DNA of 64,000 nt from Gymnogyps californianus (Eukaryota; Chordata; Aves; Accipitriformes; Cathartidae): assembly GCF_018139145.2 (NCBI RefSeq), contig NC_059478.1, positions 1,302,001-1,366,000 on the forward strand. Direction: 5' to 3'. The notes under the pieces were generated by a model. It made no database searches and had not been told where the DNA came from. It worked only from the letters and a program-made list of their open reading frames with translations. Shown in pieces: positions 38,351 to 51,682 of the stretch. Both the position numbers and the translations under genes were made by a program. The first letter of the stretch is position 1. Each line of letters opens with the position of its first letter.

Positions 38351-41300
38351 TTGTTGTTTCTTTGTTGCCCAGGGCAAGAAGACCCATACCATTTACTCAG
38401 CATAAAATACATGGTATTAAGAAGACCCAAGATAAGTTCTAGGCTGTATCCTGTATCCCTAGTGAGACAGATGTATCCTGGCAATATGGAAATTTTCTTC
38501 AACTTAGTAGCCATGGGCTGTGCAAGAAACTCGGAAAGAAAGTGATTGTTTCCAGGGGCAAGAGAGAAAAAAAATAATTTGAGAGTGACCAGTGAGAGTG
38601 AGCAGCAAGGTGGAATAGGTTATATTTCAGAGGGTCAAGGTTTACATTTCACAAAGGCTATAGTTTATGTATGTTATGTCTCTGTAAATGTATCAAACAA
38701 TATAGATGAAAAAGGAATGAGAATAATAAAATTTGAGTATGACTAAACACAGTGCTCTCCTGACACTGTTCTTTGAGGGTTAAATAAAACTGGAGGTGTT
38801 CAGTACTTCATGCAATCCACTTGTTTGCAGGGATTTTATGCAGAGTTACTATACATAAGTGAAGAGGGACAGAGAAAAGGAATGTAATTTCTTTTCACTG
38901 ATATGCTTTAAAAACATTGGAAGAAAAAATTATCTCCTAAAGATCTCTATATCCTAAATTAGATATAGAAACATTATTTCATGTGGGCATAGAGATATCT
39001 CTGAAGAGAAGTGCTGGAAAGACTCAGATCTAAATGCCACCCATCTTTGGAGGTATGGGTGCTGGCTGACTCTCTCATTTCATTATTAGGCTCTGCATTG
39101 TTTATTTAGTTAAAGTGTGGTTCTACCATGTTCTTCTTTCTTCCATTAGACTTTTTTTGTGTCTTCCTCTGGCTACTATAGAATTTCACAGGAGATAATT
39201 CATTAGAATCTTCTTTTTCCACTGTGACAATAAATTAAGTGGACACCACTGAATATATTTTCTCTTTCGCTAATTCTGCAAATAAGTGGAACTTTTACAA
39301 AGCTGTAATTTTCCAGAATTTAGTTTTTGTCATATTGTCAATTTAAGACAACAGAAAAATAGTCGATGTTCACATAAATGTTTGCAGTATATCTAAATAG
39401 TCTGCCAAGGTTTGAATATAGTGTGTTATTTTCAGAGCATAGTTATATATATTCAAAGCATACTGTACAGTGACTGAAACAGTTGGTTTGGCTTTCCACA
39501 CTGATCCATGGTAAGCAGCTCTAAATTCTTCTGTTTTTTCTTGAATCACCATTTTTCTCAGCAATGATATCCACAATTTATTGTCCCTGTCAATTTTGAC
39601 TTTGCATATGAGCACAAAGGCCATTTTTGACAAGGAATGTTTTTTCACACTTACGTCAAACTCAAGAAAGAGGGATTTGGGTAGGAGGGCATCTTGCTCT
39701 ACATCTGCTTTGAGCGTTTGCCCTACATGTCCTTTGAGAATACTTTTCTTCAGCCAATTAATAAAAATAATTTCAAAAATGATTAGGCTATCATAAATCA
39801 TCTTCCTTTGTGTTTTGGTTTTTTTTTTTCTTTCCCACAGGTATCATGATCCTATGTGTCCACAGATTTTACCTAACCTTTTATGTCAGAATTTCAACAA
39901 TATCTGTATTTCATAAGCAGGTCACTCAACTTCCAAAAATAAGAAATGTCTATGAAAATTATAATGCTTCAGAACAGTAATATAATCATAAAATTTGACA
40001 GTATTTCTTTGTAAATCATTCAACAGAAGCTAAATCTTACTAAATTCTGTCCTCGTAGTTACTATTTCATTTACTTTGATATGAAAAGTGTTGTACATGT
40101 ACGGCACTTTCTTCTGAATAGTTTGACTGTAGTCAACAATGTCACTTACAGAGGCTGGAGCAAATAAACTTAGGTATGAGTGAAACTCGGCCTGAGCAAA
40201 GATCAGTTTCTAGGATGCAGTTATGTCCTCCTGGTCCATATGTAGATGTTTGCACTGAAGGAAGATGCTTTCCTTCAGTGCCTTGTCAAAACGCACATAC
40301 TCTCCTCATATTAGGGAATGTAAGTCCTGGGAGATATCCTTGGAAATGGGTATATGCATATCTCATATCTGCAGGGAAGCCAGGTGGAATTAATGCTGCC
40401 TGAGCTTTCATAACAATTTCTATAACACATGAAGACCATATTGTAATACTTCCATGCTATTAAAAGGCTACGGGATATGCTTCTGCACAGGTTATTGTGC
40501 GGTATGAATTTTGACATTTCTGCAAGATTATTGAAGAAAAGAAGAGGACTAGGAAGCTTTGGATTTGTAGTTATACTGCATGCTGGAAAGGTGATGCACG
40601 GGGACATGTCCAGTACTGCACATTAAATCATTCCTCATCACCCTGCAATGTACACATTACTTTCTCATAAAACATTGGTGCAGATAATGATGTGATCTTT
40701 TATTGTTGCTGTAATCCAAGTCCAATTTATAATATTCTTCATATCCTGTGGTAACTACATCACATGTGTGGAGAGTCAATTACAAGTACCTTTTTCTCTT
40801 TTATGCATATTTTAAAAACATAATTAATAATAAAATATACTCAGCAATTTTATAGCTCTATTACTTCCCATTAAAAATAACAGGCTGCAACAGTATAAAA
40901 GGTGACCTATTCCCTGTGACAGTCAGACCCAATGGCACCATTGACTAGAACCATCTGGAAATGTTCTGCCAAAGCAAATACCACATTTTTAAAGTCTGTG
41001 CTACCAATTTGATGCATGGCTTCCCAAAGACAGTAAAAACTGACAGCTAAGCCTAGGATTCTACAGTCCACAGATGTGAGGAGTCCCTAATTATGTGTCA
41101 GTCCAGTGTCAGCGCTCAGGTTTCAGTAGCTTCACCTCAACAGAGGGAATCCAGCTCCCACAGTTCTGATATCATTATGAATTTGCAGTACTGGTGTTAC
41201 TATGAGACCCACCACAGAGCAAAATCTATGGAATTCAATACTATTATAAAATAAGATGTGTACATCTTACCTGTAAGCTAGGTGAATATACATGAGAGAG

Positions 41301-41849
41301 GAATATAGACAGAAAGAGCGAGCAAAGGGAAATCCTGAGAAAAGAATAGGTTATCATTACTCATACTTCAGTGACAATATCAGCTTTGTGTATCCCCTCA
41401 CTTCAGTTTATACTATCTAGCACCACCAAGCCTCGTTATGAACTATTCCAGGAAACTGACATAAAATTTTAAAAAAGAACCAATTTCCAGCAGTTTTGCA
41501 TTTTTTACATCCAGAAGAGCTTTCTTGATCCTGTTAAGGATAGCTCAACAAAGAAGCGTGTTGGCATGCTGCAGTGCAGAGGCTGGTACATCTTGCAGAA
41601 TATTGCTGCCAGACTGGGCGTGTTGTGAAATCAAGGATTTAATTTGATTGATAGCATGTAATCTGAACATGTAATAGCTTAACTGCCATTGAGTCTTACC
41701 AACATTGTGCCAAAAGAATTTTGTTTCTTTAAGAGGGATTAAAAGAAGAAATATGAGGCAGCTTTGGATGTGTTTATTCTTAATTCCTCTCCAGTACAAG
41801 GGGCAACCTAAGAAATGCGATTTGTGATCTAAAATTGATACGAAAGAAG
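37966..41849. other. Non-coding flank of the polymerase relic
   Basis: No further Maverick-type gene is recognised: no Walker A loop, no DDE integrase pattern and no protease motif. It holds the (TTGC)n tract at 38315-38355. A minus-strand open frame of 143 codons (39370-39801) is the only notable frame. It reads as a plausible mixed-composition protein with no domain I know, so it is not called a gene. Confidence 0.5.
38315..38355. repeat. (TTGC)n tetranucleotide microsatellite
   Basis: About nine TTGC units pass into TTGT units. Open frames across it read as runs of LACL or KQAS repeats and are artefacts. Confidence 0.95.
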
Positions 41850-41960
41850 GAATCACAGAATCACAGAATCATATAATGGTTGAGGTTGGAAGGGACCTAC
41901 GGAGTTCATCTGGTCCAATCCCCCTGCTCAAGCAGGGTCATTTAGAGACAGTTGCTCAGG
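41850..41960 (-). mobile_element. CR1 LINE 3' terminal fragment, minus strand
   Basis: AATCACAGAATCACAGAATC is the reverse complement of the octamer-repeat tail of CR1. It is followed by GGTTGGAAGGGACC-like sequence and CCCCTGCTCAAGCAGGGTCA, the hairpin-forming part of the CR1 3' UTR. Only about 111 bp is present, a severely 5'-truncated insertion. Confidence 0.95.
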
Positions 41961-42978
41961 AAATTTTTATGAATAAATAAAAATTCCAAAAAATGTGAGA
42001 AATTGATTTTCTACCCATTACCTTTTAAGTGTTTTTTGGCAAATTAATTAAAAGTTTGTTTAAATTTGCAATGATAATATGACAAAATAGATTAACTGAT
42101 TAGGGTGAGATTTACTTTCACGCTTGACTTCCCAACCATCCCTGTGATCTCAGGGTACGTGTTAAGCTTTTGTGATCTCAAAATGCATTTTGATCTGGAA
42201 AACCTAAAGAGGAGACCAGACCTGAATACCTATGTTGTCTTAAATTGAATCCTGAAGAAAAATCTGGAATAAGAGCTTTGATATTACTGCTACGAGCATC
42301 CCTTTTCCTCTATCCCCTTTCTTTTTCTTTGTTTAAAAATATACCACCTAACGACTGAAAAATATACCAAAACCCCAGACAAGTTGGATAAAGTGAGCAA
42401 GGCCTTTCTTTTTGCAATATTGCTCGTGGACCTAAGACCAGAAATGCAATTAAAATCAATATCTTGCCTAGTAGATGATAAAGCACTTGCACAAGTGTGT
42501 CTTTCTCCAGAGGCAAGATTGCAAGTAACAAGAATGCCAGAAAAAGAAGCTGCATGTTCCATCTTCACTTCTGTTTTCTCTACATTAATTTTGCTTTGTC
42601 TTCAAAATATCAGGATCTGACCTGAATTGCTGAGACCCATAGAAACATCTCAAGTTAATTTCTGCTCTTCAAAGGGACAGTATTTACCATGTTTACAATC
42701 TTAGTAAAGATATCCAGACTTCTTTATTTGTTTTACATCATATAAAAACTTTTAATCTAAAAGTAAGAAAAATAAGTATATTACTAGAAAGCTTCAATAT
42801 CTTCCAATTCAAATACCTCAACTTCCCCCTCTCTCCCCCTTAATATTTTTAAATAGTTAAAAATTGTTTTAATTATTAATTATTAAATATTTTGCTATGA
42901 CACAAAATATACCATAATCTCTTCCTGTTTTATTGTTTATGGGAGATTTTGATACCAACAAAATAAACACTGATAATG

Positions 42979-43022
42979 AAAAAAAAAAAACCAAACAAAC
43001 AAAAAAAAAACAAAAACAAAAC
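42979..43022. repeat. A-rich low-complexity tract
   Basis: A run of twelve A residues is followed by CAAA and CAAAAA units. It could be a decayed poly(A) tail, but no element body is visible next to it. Confidence 0.85.
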
Positions 43023-43668
43023 AGAGAGAGTGACAGTTAGGGATCTTTAGAGAGATCAAGGCACCAGTGAGGTAGGAGGAAAACCTGGTAAGGACAGAAC
43101 CATGGAAGCCCGGAAAAGACAAAATATCAAGAAAAGAAAGTCAGCTGCATGGAAGGCAGACAGCAGGGCAAGGAGGAAGAAAGGACACTGCTTTTGAGAT
43201 AAACTAGGAAGAGGTATGCACGTTTTAGTGATTTCAATTCAGTTATTGGATAGGAGAGGATTTAAGAGAATATTCTAGAAGAGGAACTCAGGGCCCTCGT
43301 CATAAAGGATTGCCTCAAAATCAGGCACACCAGACTTTAGGGCTAACATACGGATTGCTTTGCACATCTGCAGTTCTCTAAACCTCTGCGATACAACTTT
43401 CATGGCTTCCAGATTCTTTGTTGACAAGCTGGAAGAGTGGAAATCTTGGACCCATGGCACTTGGATTCAGAAAAGGAAGCTAAAAAGGCCCAAAAGTCCT
43501 TTTCATCCTCATGGTTGGTTCTTGTCAGCAGGAAGCCTGGCGACCTTGAGCTTTTTTCATCTTATAAAAATTCTTTTTTTATTGACTATAGTTTACTTAT
43601 GGATATAATGAATAAAACTTCTGTATTAAAACTGCAGAGAACCTCCTTTTCCCACTATGTTAGACATG

Positions 43669-43740
43669 AGAGATAAGATTTAGTAATCATTGTCTAGATC
43701 TACAAGAGACAAGATTTAGTAATCACTGTCTACATCTACA
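43669..43740. repeat. 36-bp tandem duplication
   Basis: Two adjacent 36-bp units, each starting AGAGA(T/C)AAGATTTAGTAATCA, differ at only a few positions. This is a recent local duplication. Confidence 0.93.
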
Positions 43741-46537
43741 GTAGCAAGTAATTTGCTACAACTGGAGGAGACCTGTAGAATAATGGAAAGGACCCAATGT
43801 CCAACAGCATACACATTTCAGGAGATTTTACTTCAGACATCTAGTCTGTGTACACTCACTGGTAGTTGGATCACAGAGTGCAGTGCTGGACTGTACTTCT
43901 CTGTTTAGCTCCATCTGAATGAAAGCCAACTCTAAGACTGCTCTGCAACATGACAGAAGATCATGTTGATGATCTTTCTATTGCTGATCAGTAGATTTGT
44001 TTTAAAAGCATATTCCTTACCCAAACTAAAGTAATAACATAGATACACCTATTGCCAAATTACCTGACTACCAGAGTGATTTTAAGTTACTTGAGACTTC
44101 TATCCATTGCTACGTAGTATGCCATTAAGCTCCCCTATATGCAGGTGATGAAAACAGCATGCAACACAGATTTTTTGATGGAAGACAAACTTTCAGAAGC
44201 TGAATTAGAAACACCTAAATGGCACTAAGATGTTTTTTGTAGAACAAAGGCATTTATAACAAACAGAACTACGCTCCAGTAAAATGAAATTTTTTTAAAA
44301 AATAATTTCACTGTTAACATGTAACTATCCTTAAAAATTTAATAGTTTAAATAAAGGTGTGATGCTGCCTGAGAGACGACCATTTAACAGATGTAAACTG
44401 ACCCTGCTAAAGTGATTGGCAGACCCAGACTCTTACAAATTGATGGAGGATTTTGCTTATTAAGTTATTATATTTTCCCCAACAGTAAAGTTAAAAAAAA
44501 GTCTACAAAGGGGCAGAAAGTGACCTTTCTTTCTTAGTGATGTTTTGTTCTATGCTTCCTTGGTCTTGTGAAACACACAGCTCTAGAGATCCTTTCTCAG
44601 TCATCATCATTCTCTCCTAAATATCTTGCATTTGCTCAATGCTCTTAAACCTTCAGAAGGGAAGGCAGGGAGCACAGACATCATGCTAAAGGCCTAGACC
44701 TCAGTTTCATTTTCAAGGCTCTTCACAAGGATCTGATCTTATTTCAAAGTCCATACTTCTGAAATGTTTAACCACATACTTAAGCACACAAAATATGCTT
44801 ATGGCTTTCAAAGAACATAAAAATATGGTTAAACATGACAATAGCTCCTGTCTTAAGAAAATACCAATGGGATTTTGCTTGGGATAAATACGCTTTTCCA
44901 GTTTGTCATTTTTAAGAAACACGATAGATTGGTGTCCTTAGTTATAATAAAGAAGAGTTTTCTTGATTCTGAGTTATTTATGATGTGTTCTGCCATTGAG
45001 ACGATTGTATTCACCTTTGTTAGCCTTTAATTTGATAAGCATAAAGTAGTTGCTAATCCCTACCTATATCCTCATCATTTCCTCACTTTTGCCAGTACAA
45101 TTTTTGTGGCACTATGCCTTGAATTGACTTGGAGAACTTTTTCAGGTCATTAATAATTCGTCAAAAAGAGGTTATAAATTATTGTCACTATGAATTTGAT
45201 TCTCTCCTGGCAAATGTTAAATTTCATTTGAAGAGAAGCAGAATTAGTGATGAAAGGACTAAATTCTTGGTCATTGAAACTCCTATTGTTTTCATCTACT
45301 TCATTTATTATTCAAATTGTTTGACCTTAAAGAAAGTACTGAGAACGCATTAGGTTCATCTTACTGTTCAGAAGATTTCAGAAATATAATGGCATATAGC
45401 TCTTTCTGGGAAGTAAGAAATGAACCAAGTAAAGATTCAATAGTAGAGACGAGAAGAGTGATTTCAACTGAGAGTCAGCTGTGAATAACTAATCCCAGGA
45501 TCAATCCAGAAATAAAGATGGGGATGTTCAGCAGAGTGAGAACAGACAAATTAGTGACAGGAGTAATGATTCAGCTGCCACACACTTTCATTGTAATCAG
45601 GGATTCTTGCATGGTTGAAAAAATAGCAATCTAGAGAACAGCACAGGAAATTCACAATTAATTGAAGATAGGTCAGAAAGGGATGCAAAAACTCAAACTA
45701 CTGAGGGTAGAAAATATAAATAGCATGAATGGAAATAGCATAATAGGAAAAATGAGCTCAAAAGGGAAAAGTCAGTATAGGAAATTATAATGAAAAGAAT
45801 GAAATGCGCTGAGAAATATAAAAGAACAATAGAATTTACACTCTTGCTGATTTACTGGTTCTGTGGTACACAGAAATGCTTTTTCTGATAAGATCAATAA
45901 TTTAATACAGGCAACAACTGACAAGACAGGAAAAAAAAGAAAAAAAAAAAAGAGACAGCAACAGGAATTCATACCCCAAGAGTCCTTCTGTAAGTAGCTG
46001 GAATAAGTTTCTTCATTTACAGGTGAGGAGTTCAATTAAGTCCTCCCAGCTAAAAACATCTAATGGGATTTTTTGCTTTATTGATTCCCCAACTGAGCAA
46101 CCTAAAAAATGTAACAGGTTGCTCAACAGAAAAAAAACTATCTTATTTTTTGAAAAAAAAGAAAATGAAAAAATGAAGTCAATAGATAGATGAATTCTTA
46201 ACCGTCCAATTTTACTGTGCTTACTTAGAGACAATCTTGTGGAGATTCATGAGGCTAATTCTATGAATAATACAATATGTTGTTACCACTCAGTGGTTTG
46301 TTTCTATTTATACGTATGTGTGTGTATAGATATGTGCAATCAGCTGCAATAATTAGGAACAAGAACTTGCAAGGTGGTGTTTTGAAGAGACACTGGATTT
46401 AGCATTTCAGACAGTTTCTGAAATCTGTTCACTTCTATCTACTGCTGCCAGCCATTCATTTTTGCCCTGTACTGCAGTTACTTCCCTCATTATAACTCAT
46501 TAGCTAAATATGAAAAACAGGGAAAAAACCAAACCCT

Positions 46538-46580
46538 ACAACAACAACAACAAAAAAACCCAAACAAATCAAACAAACAG
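46538..46580. repeat. CAA / CAAA-rich simple repeat
   Basis: Several CAA units followed by CAAA-like units. Low complexity. Confidence 0.85.
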
Positions 46581-47674
46581 AAAAGAAGCAATCCAGATTA
46601 AAAATAAAGCTTTGAATAAACAGTTATTTTTAACCTAAATCAATTTGGTAATCTGGTATAGTGTGGCTTCTCAAAATTGCAATAACACATTGAGGCAGCA
46701 AACAGTGATATGAGAAGGAGATCAGACTTAAGTTTACTTTACTGCTAGAGACTGGATTTCATCAAATTGCTTCTTCAGAAGAAAGCCTTTTATTAACATC
46801 CTTCAAAACAGCTGTCATACTGGTGAGAGTAAATCTTTTTTCTGTAAATCAACTGATTGTACTGTCTGACAGAATAGAAAAATAATTTGATCCCCTCAAG
46901 TAATGGTAATTTTTTTGTTAAAAGGTAGAGAAAAAAACACTCAAAGATACACATAAAAAAGGTATCAATTTTAAATCCCTAAAAAAGTAAGCAACCTTCA
47001 AACTGACAATCTGTTTCTTGAATCTAAGAAGGTTCTGAGACTTGGAAGGCTCTAAATCACAGAAATCGGTAAGTTTCTTAAAAATATTTTAAAGGACCCT
47101 TAATGTCAGTGTTGTGAACATGTCACTGTAACAAACTGACCTCTCAAGTTCTACTCCGTTAGTCCACATCCAGTATTTCTTGTCCCTAGTAAACCGTGTT
47201 AACTCTTTTTCTAAGTGTGTTATATCTTGTAGTGATCTGAACGTTCTTTATTCTTCTCTAAATCATTAATCTGTGTCTTGCTTTCTAAGGATACAGCAGA
47301 TCACATTTTATGGCCATAATATGTAACATGCCAGGATTATCTTACATATTCCAAAATGAAGGAGAGTAAATACAATATTTATTGACAAGTCTTTTTCTTT
47401 TTTTATGTGTTATCATCTTTATATAAGCGTACCTCATCAATAAATGAGATTTAATTCCAAAGGTGAATTTAATTCCAGAGAATGAGAAATACAATTTGTG
47501 TCCAGGAGACATTTGCTTGTGAAGCTACTTAATGCAAAAGTTCACTAGATATAGAAATACATGTGAGGATAAGTTAATTATACTTAGATGATTAGCTTTC
47601 TTTTGGAAAATTTGGCTGTTTGTACTTTAACTTTAATATTTCTTCAAAATTACGATAGTTGAGAAAATATCAAG

Positions 47675-48694
47675 CATTTGTCCAGATGGAGATCAGTAAC
47701 AAGTGATGTCCCTCAGGGGTCCATATTGGGACCAGTACTGTTTAATATCTTCATCACTGACATAGACAGGGGACCGAGTGCACCCTCAGCAAGTTTGCAG
47801 ATGACACGAAGCTGAGTGGTGCAGTTGACGCACCTGAGGGACAGGATGCCATCTAGAGGGACCTGGACAAGCTCAAGAAGTGGACCCATGTGAACCTCAT
47901 GAGGTTCAACAAGGCCAAGTGCAAGCTCCTGCACCTGGGTTGCAGTAGCCCCTGGTATCAATACAGGATGGGGGATGGATGGATTGAGAGCAGCCCTGCA
48001 GAGGAGGACTTGGGGGTACTGGTGGGTGGTAAATTGGACATGAGCCATCACTGTGCACTCGCAGCCCAGAACACCAACCGTATCTTGGGCTGCATCAAAA
48101 GAAGCGTGGCCAGCAGGTTGAGGGAGGGGATTCTGCCCCTCTACTCCACTTTGGTGAGACCCCACCTGGAGTCCTGCATCCAGCTCTGGAGTCCTCAGCA
48201 CAGGAAAGACATGGAGCTGTTGGAGCGGGTCCAGAGGAGGGCCACAAAAATGGTCAGAGGGATGGAACACCTCTCCTACGAGGAAAGGCTGAGAGAGTTG
48301 GGGTTGTTCAGCCTGGAGAAGAGAAGGCTCTGGGGAGACCTTATTGCGGCCTTTCAATACTTAAAGGGGGCTTATAAGAAAGATGGGGACAGACTTTTTA
48401 GTAGGGCCTGTTGCGATAGGACAAGGGGTAATGGTTTTACATTAAAAGAGGGTAGATTCAGACTAGATATAAGGAAGAAATTTTTTATAATGAGGGTGGT
48501 GAAACACTGGCACAGGTTGCCCAGAGAGGTGGTAGATGCCCCATCCCTGGAAACATTGAAGGCCAGGTTGGACGGGGCTCTGGGCAACCTGATCTAGTTG
48601 AAGATGTCCCTGCTCATTGCAGGGGGATTGGACTAGATGACCTTTAAAGGTTCCTTCCAACTCAACCTATTCTACGATTCTATGATTCTATGAT
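47675..48694 (+). mobile_element. CR1 LINE copy, 3' ~1 kb, plus strand
   Basis: This 5'-truncated CR1 retrotransposon begins inside the reverse transcriptase and ends in [40 protein letters not shown] (47709 on) and FADDTKL (about 47797) are the reverse transcriptase motifs around the catalytic ADD. They are in different frames, so a frameshift lies near 47775. A TAG interrupts the second frame near 47854. From 47890 the frame is open for 235 codons to a stop ending at 48597, covering the C-terminal region (FNKAKCKLLHLG, LGCIKRSVASRL, LERVQRRATKMVRGMEHLSY, FRLDIRKKFF, HWHRLPREVVDAPSLETLK). It is inactive because its 5' half is missing, but it is less decayed than the 22-kb copy. Confidence 0.96.
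47890..48597 (+). pseudogene. CR1 ORF2 C-terminal fragment (235 codons open)
   Basis: This is the open part of the CR1 ORF2 described with the element. In an intact CR1, ORF2 encodes an endonuclease plus reverse transcriptase that copies its own RNA at the target site. Only the thumb and C-terminal region survive here, without the endonuclease or full catalytic palm. The first Met is simply the first ATG after an upstream stop, not a real start. The frame ends shortly before the 3' UTR, as in the family. Confidence 0.9.
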
Positions 48695-51579
48695 TTCTGT
48701 TCTCAGAAATCTGTTTCTCTCTGTCAGGTCATGTAACACTAAATGGCAGTCTGTTTATCTTTAATTAACAAATTATTTCCTTCATCTTTGAACTCTATAA
48801 CATGCAGATCAAAAGATTAATTCTTATTGAGGTCCATATTGTATACAATGGCATATAAAATGGTGGCTGTCATGACAGTCTCAAGTATTCTTTAAAATCC
48901 ATTAATATAATACGATTATTGATGCCTCCTGGAGACAGTGGGTTTCACAGATAAATTATATACTATAAAAAATCACCCTTTCTAAAACTATTGTCAATTA
49001 ATTTTGCTATGTTTAAATTTCTTATCACATTTCTTAGAGTGGAAAAAAAGGTGATGACATTTTTGGTAGGCATGGCATAATTTTGAACACAAATGAGGAT
49101 AAGTAATTTTGTCCTTCCTAATTTCTCATCTTACACTGTTGTCATCTTACAGTAATTGTAAATGCTGTTTTGATATTTTTTTAATGTTTTTTTATCCTTC
49201 CCATCAATTTAATTCCTCATTTCCTTTTTCTCTTATTGTTATTACATATTGCCATGGAATCCCCCCAATCTTAATATTCAATTTTTTATATGTGTTCCTG
49301 AAGACTGAAACTTTCCTTATAATTTATCATACCGAATTTATACAAAGAAAATATGCCACATAGACTGGTAATAGTTAATAGGATAGAAAACAATTAAACT
49401 GGTATGCAGCTGCTTATACTAGAACAGCTCATGTCCCCACTGGAAAAAGGATGAACTAAAACCCCTGTGAGATTATTACACAGTTATGGCTCTGAACATG
49501 CCAAGAGTTATACTGGAAGGTCTATTGCAATAAACACCTGCCCCTCAAACCAAATGGAATCAGACTGGAATAAATATTTTCCCATAGGCAGCTCAAACTG
49601 TCTTGGCGGTGCAAAATTCATTCCTGACAAAAGAAGGGAAGTAATAGAAAGACTGAAGTCAGTCATAGCAATAGTCAGTGTGGCTTAAGGGAAATAACAG
49701 AGCTGGAGTGCTACAAAATACAATGGGACTATCCCTTCTCCATGATTTCATCCTTTTCTCTCTCTCCTGTTAAGTATTCAGCATAGAGGAAACCAACCAA
49801 GGAACCATCCTTTCTTTAGTCCCTATACACCATCACTCATCATTCCACACGGAAATATCTAAGTATTTCATGTAGCCCAGCTCTTTGTACTGCTGGCATC
49901 TTCTGCCTCTGCATCCAACACCTCCTGTGGAGGTGGATGGGTCCAGAAACAGAGGTGGATTACACTTACTAGAGGACTCTCAGAAGGAAAGGAGGGGCTT
50001 CGAGGACTGGAGGTTGTGTAGGGTGGAAGTGAAAGAGGGGAAGGGTAACTGTATCCTATCGGGGAACAGCAGCTGCTGTCCCCAGATATTGTTGTCCCTC
50101 CCATGGCAGCAGACAAATTTGTGCTAGAAGAGTTGATCTTCAGCTTCCTCCATGGGATGTGCAACAGATATGCTGCTGAATTCACTTTTGCTTACTACCT
50201 TGAGACAGCTGTGTAACCTCCATATAGAGGCAATACCAGAGAGCTGGGTTTTGAATCTCCACTGCACTGAACATTGCACAGCCACTTGTATCAGTGCTAA
50301 GCAAGTGTAAAAATGTTGTAAATCAGAAGAGTATTAATACCTGGAATTCACAGTAAGAATACCTATTCCTATACCCCAGGTGCAAAAATCAAGCAAAAAA
50401 CCATCATGCCCCTGAAAATTACGAATCCCTGACTACGGAGAAATGAAAAAAACATCCGTGAGATGAGCTAACCCCCCTCCTGCTCACTCCCACAATTTTT
50501 GATAAATGTGAAATGGATTATAACTGGACAAGGTATCCTATTGAAGAAAACTGATGAATATTTATTATATATAGAACTGGCTCCATGTTGAGTTTCACTA
50601 GCAATTGCTATCACCATGCTCAAAATCTATTAATGACATCAGTACTTTGTACTACTATCCCTCTCATTTCAGCAGCAAAATATGCTTGCCGAAGTGTTCA
50701 TTTCACATTTTTTCAATTCTATGCAATATAGTTTCACACTTCTTTCATTCACTGTGCTACACGAGATTTTACACTATGATGAGTGACCCTTGCTACCTTT
50801 TTCAAGAAACAGTCCTGAGCCGCGAAATCTTGATCTGGCTTTGACAGTAATTTCAAGGCATTTCTGGCATTCAATCATCCATAATTGCCATGTCACAAGT
50901 CACACATCACATAGAATAAATAACAGTCTTAGCTACATACCCTTAAACCAACCAGGTCTAAAAAAATTAAATAAAACTACTCTATTATTGTATGATAACT
51001 TAAAAGAAAAAAAGTTCTTTTATTCATAAGAAAACCTATTGGAATTAATGTTTTGAAAATTCTGACCTTTCAAAGATAGCATGATTGTTTTCTTAACCTG
51101 CTAAACTCAGAAATGTCCCAGAAAAGGCTCCTCCATTACGCTTTGTACCTATTTCCCCTGTGAGTTGGAAACAAACAGGGTAGCAATGGGGGAAACAGAT
51201 TCACAATTTGGATTTGAAAGACAAGTAGTTACTTACATTAAAATAGTTTTCCCTTGTATTAGGCCAGATCTTATACCAATTAACATCATAGGAAAAACTC
51301 CCTTAAACCTTCTGCTTAAAAGGATTTTTTAAAAGCTGGGTTTTTGTAAATCAATGGTTATCTTTGTTTTATTTTAAAGAAAAACATGGTATTAATGTTT
51401 GAATCTTTAGCCTCATTATAACTAGCATACTTGAAAGGACACACAAATTCCCAAAAGTATAAATAGGACACCTATTTTATTATTCATTCAGCAACATCTG
51501 CATTTTAATAGCTATGCCAGTGAAGCATCATTATCAAAAACAGGTAAAAGAACAAACATTGTCTCCCTGACAAAATACA

Positions 51580-51682
51580 TTTCTCCCCTTCTCTCCTCCT
51601 ATCTTCCTCTTTCTCTTTCCCTCTCCCTTTCTCCCTCTGCCTCTCCCCCTCTCTCTCCCTCCCTCCGCGCCCCTCCCCCCCA
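51580..51682. repeat. Polypyrimidine (CT-rich) tract
   Basis: About 100 bases are almost entirely C and T on the plus strand, ending in a run of C residues. Long homopurine-homopyrimidine tracts of this type can form triplex structure. It is otherwise low complexity. Confidence 0.92.

Larger units (their letters stand above)
41961..47674. other. Unique AT-rich non-coding stretch
   Basis: No gene is recognised. It holds an A-rich run with CAAA units (42979-43022), a 36-bp tandem duplication (43669-43740), a poly-A-rich run near 45930, and a CAA/CAAA-rich run (46538-46580). Open frames are about 100 codons or less and unrecognised. Confidence 0.55.

Noticed and set aside
38171..38545. Open frames with KQAS or LACL repeats
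   Set aside because: They are translations of the (TTGC)n microsatellite.
47713..48357. 214-codon minus-strand open frame
   Set aside because: It is the antisense shadow of the CR1 ORF2 on the plus strand.
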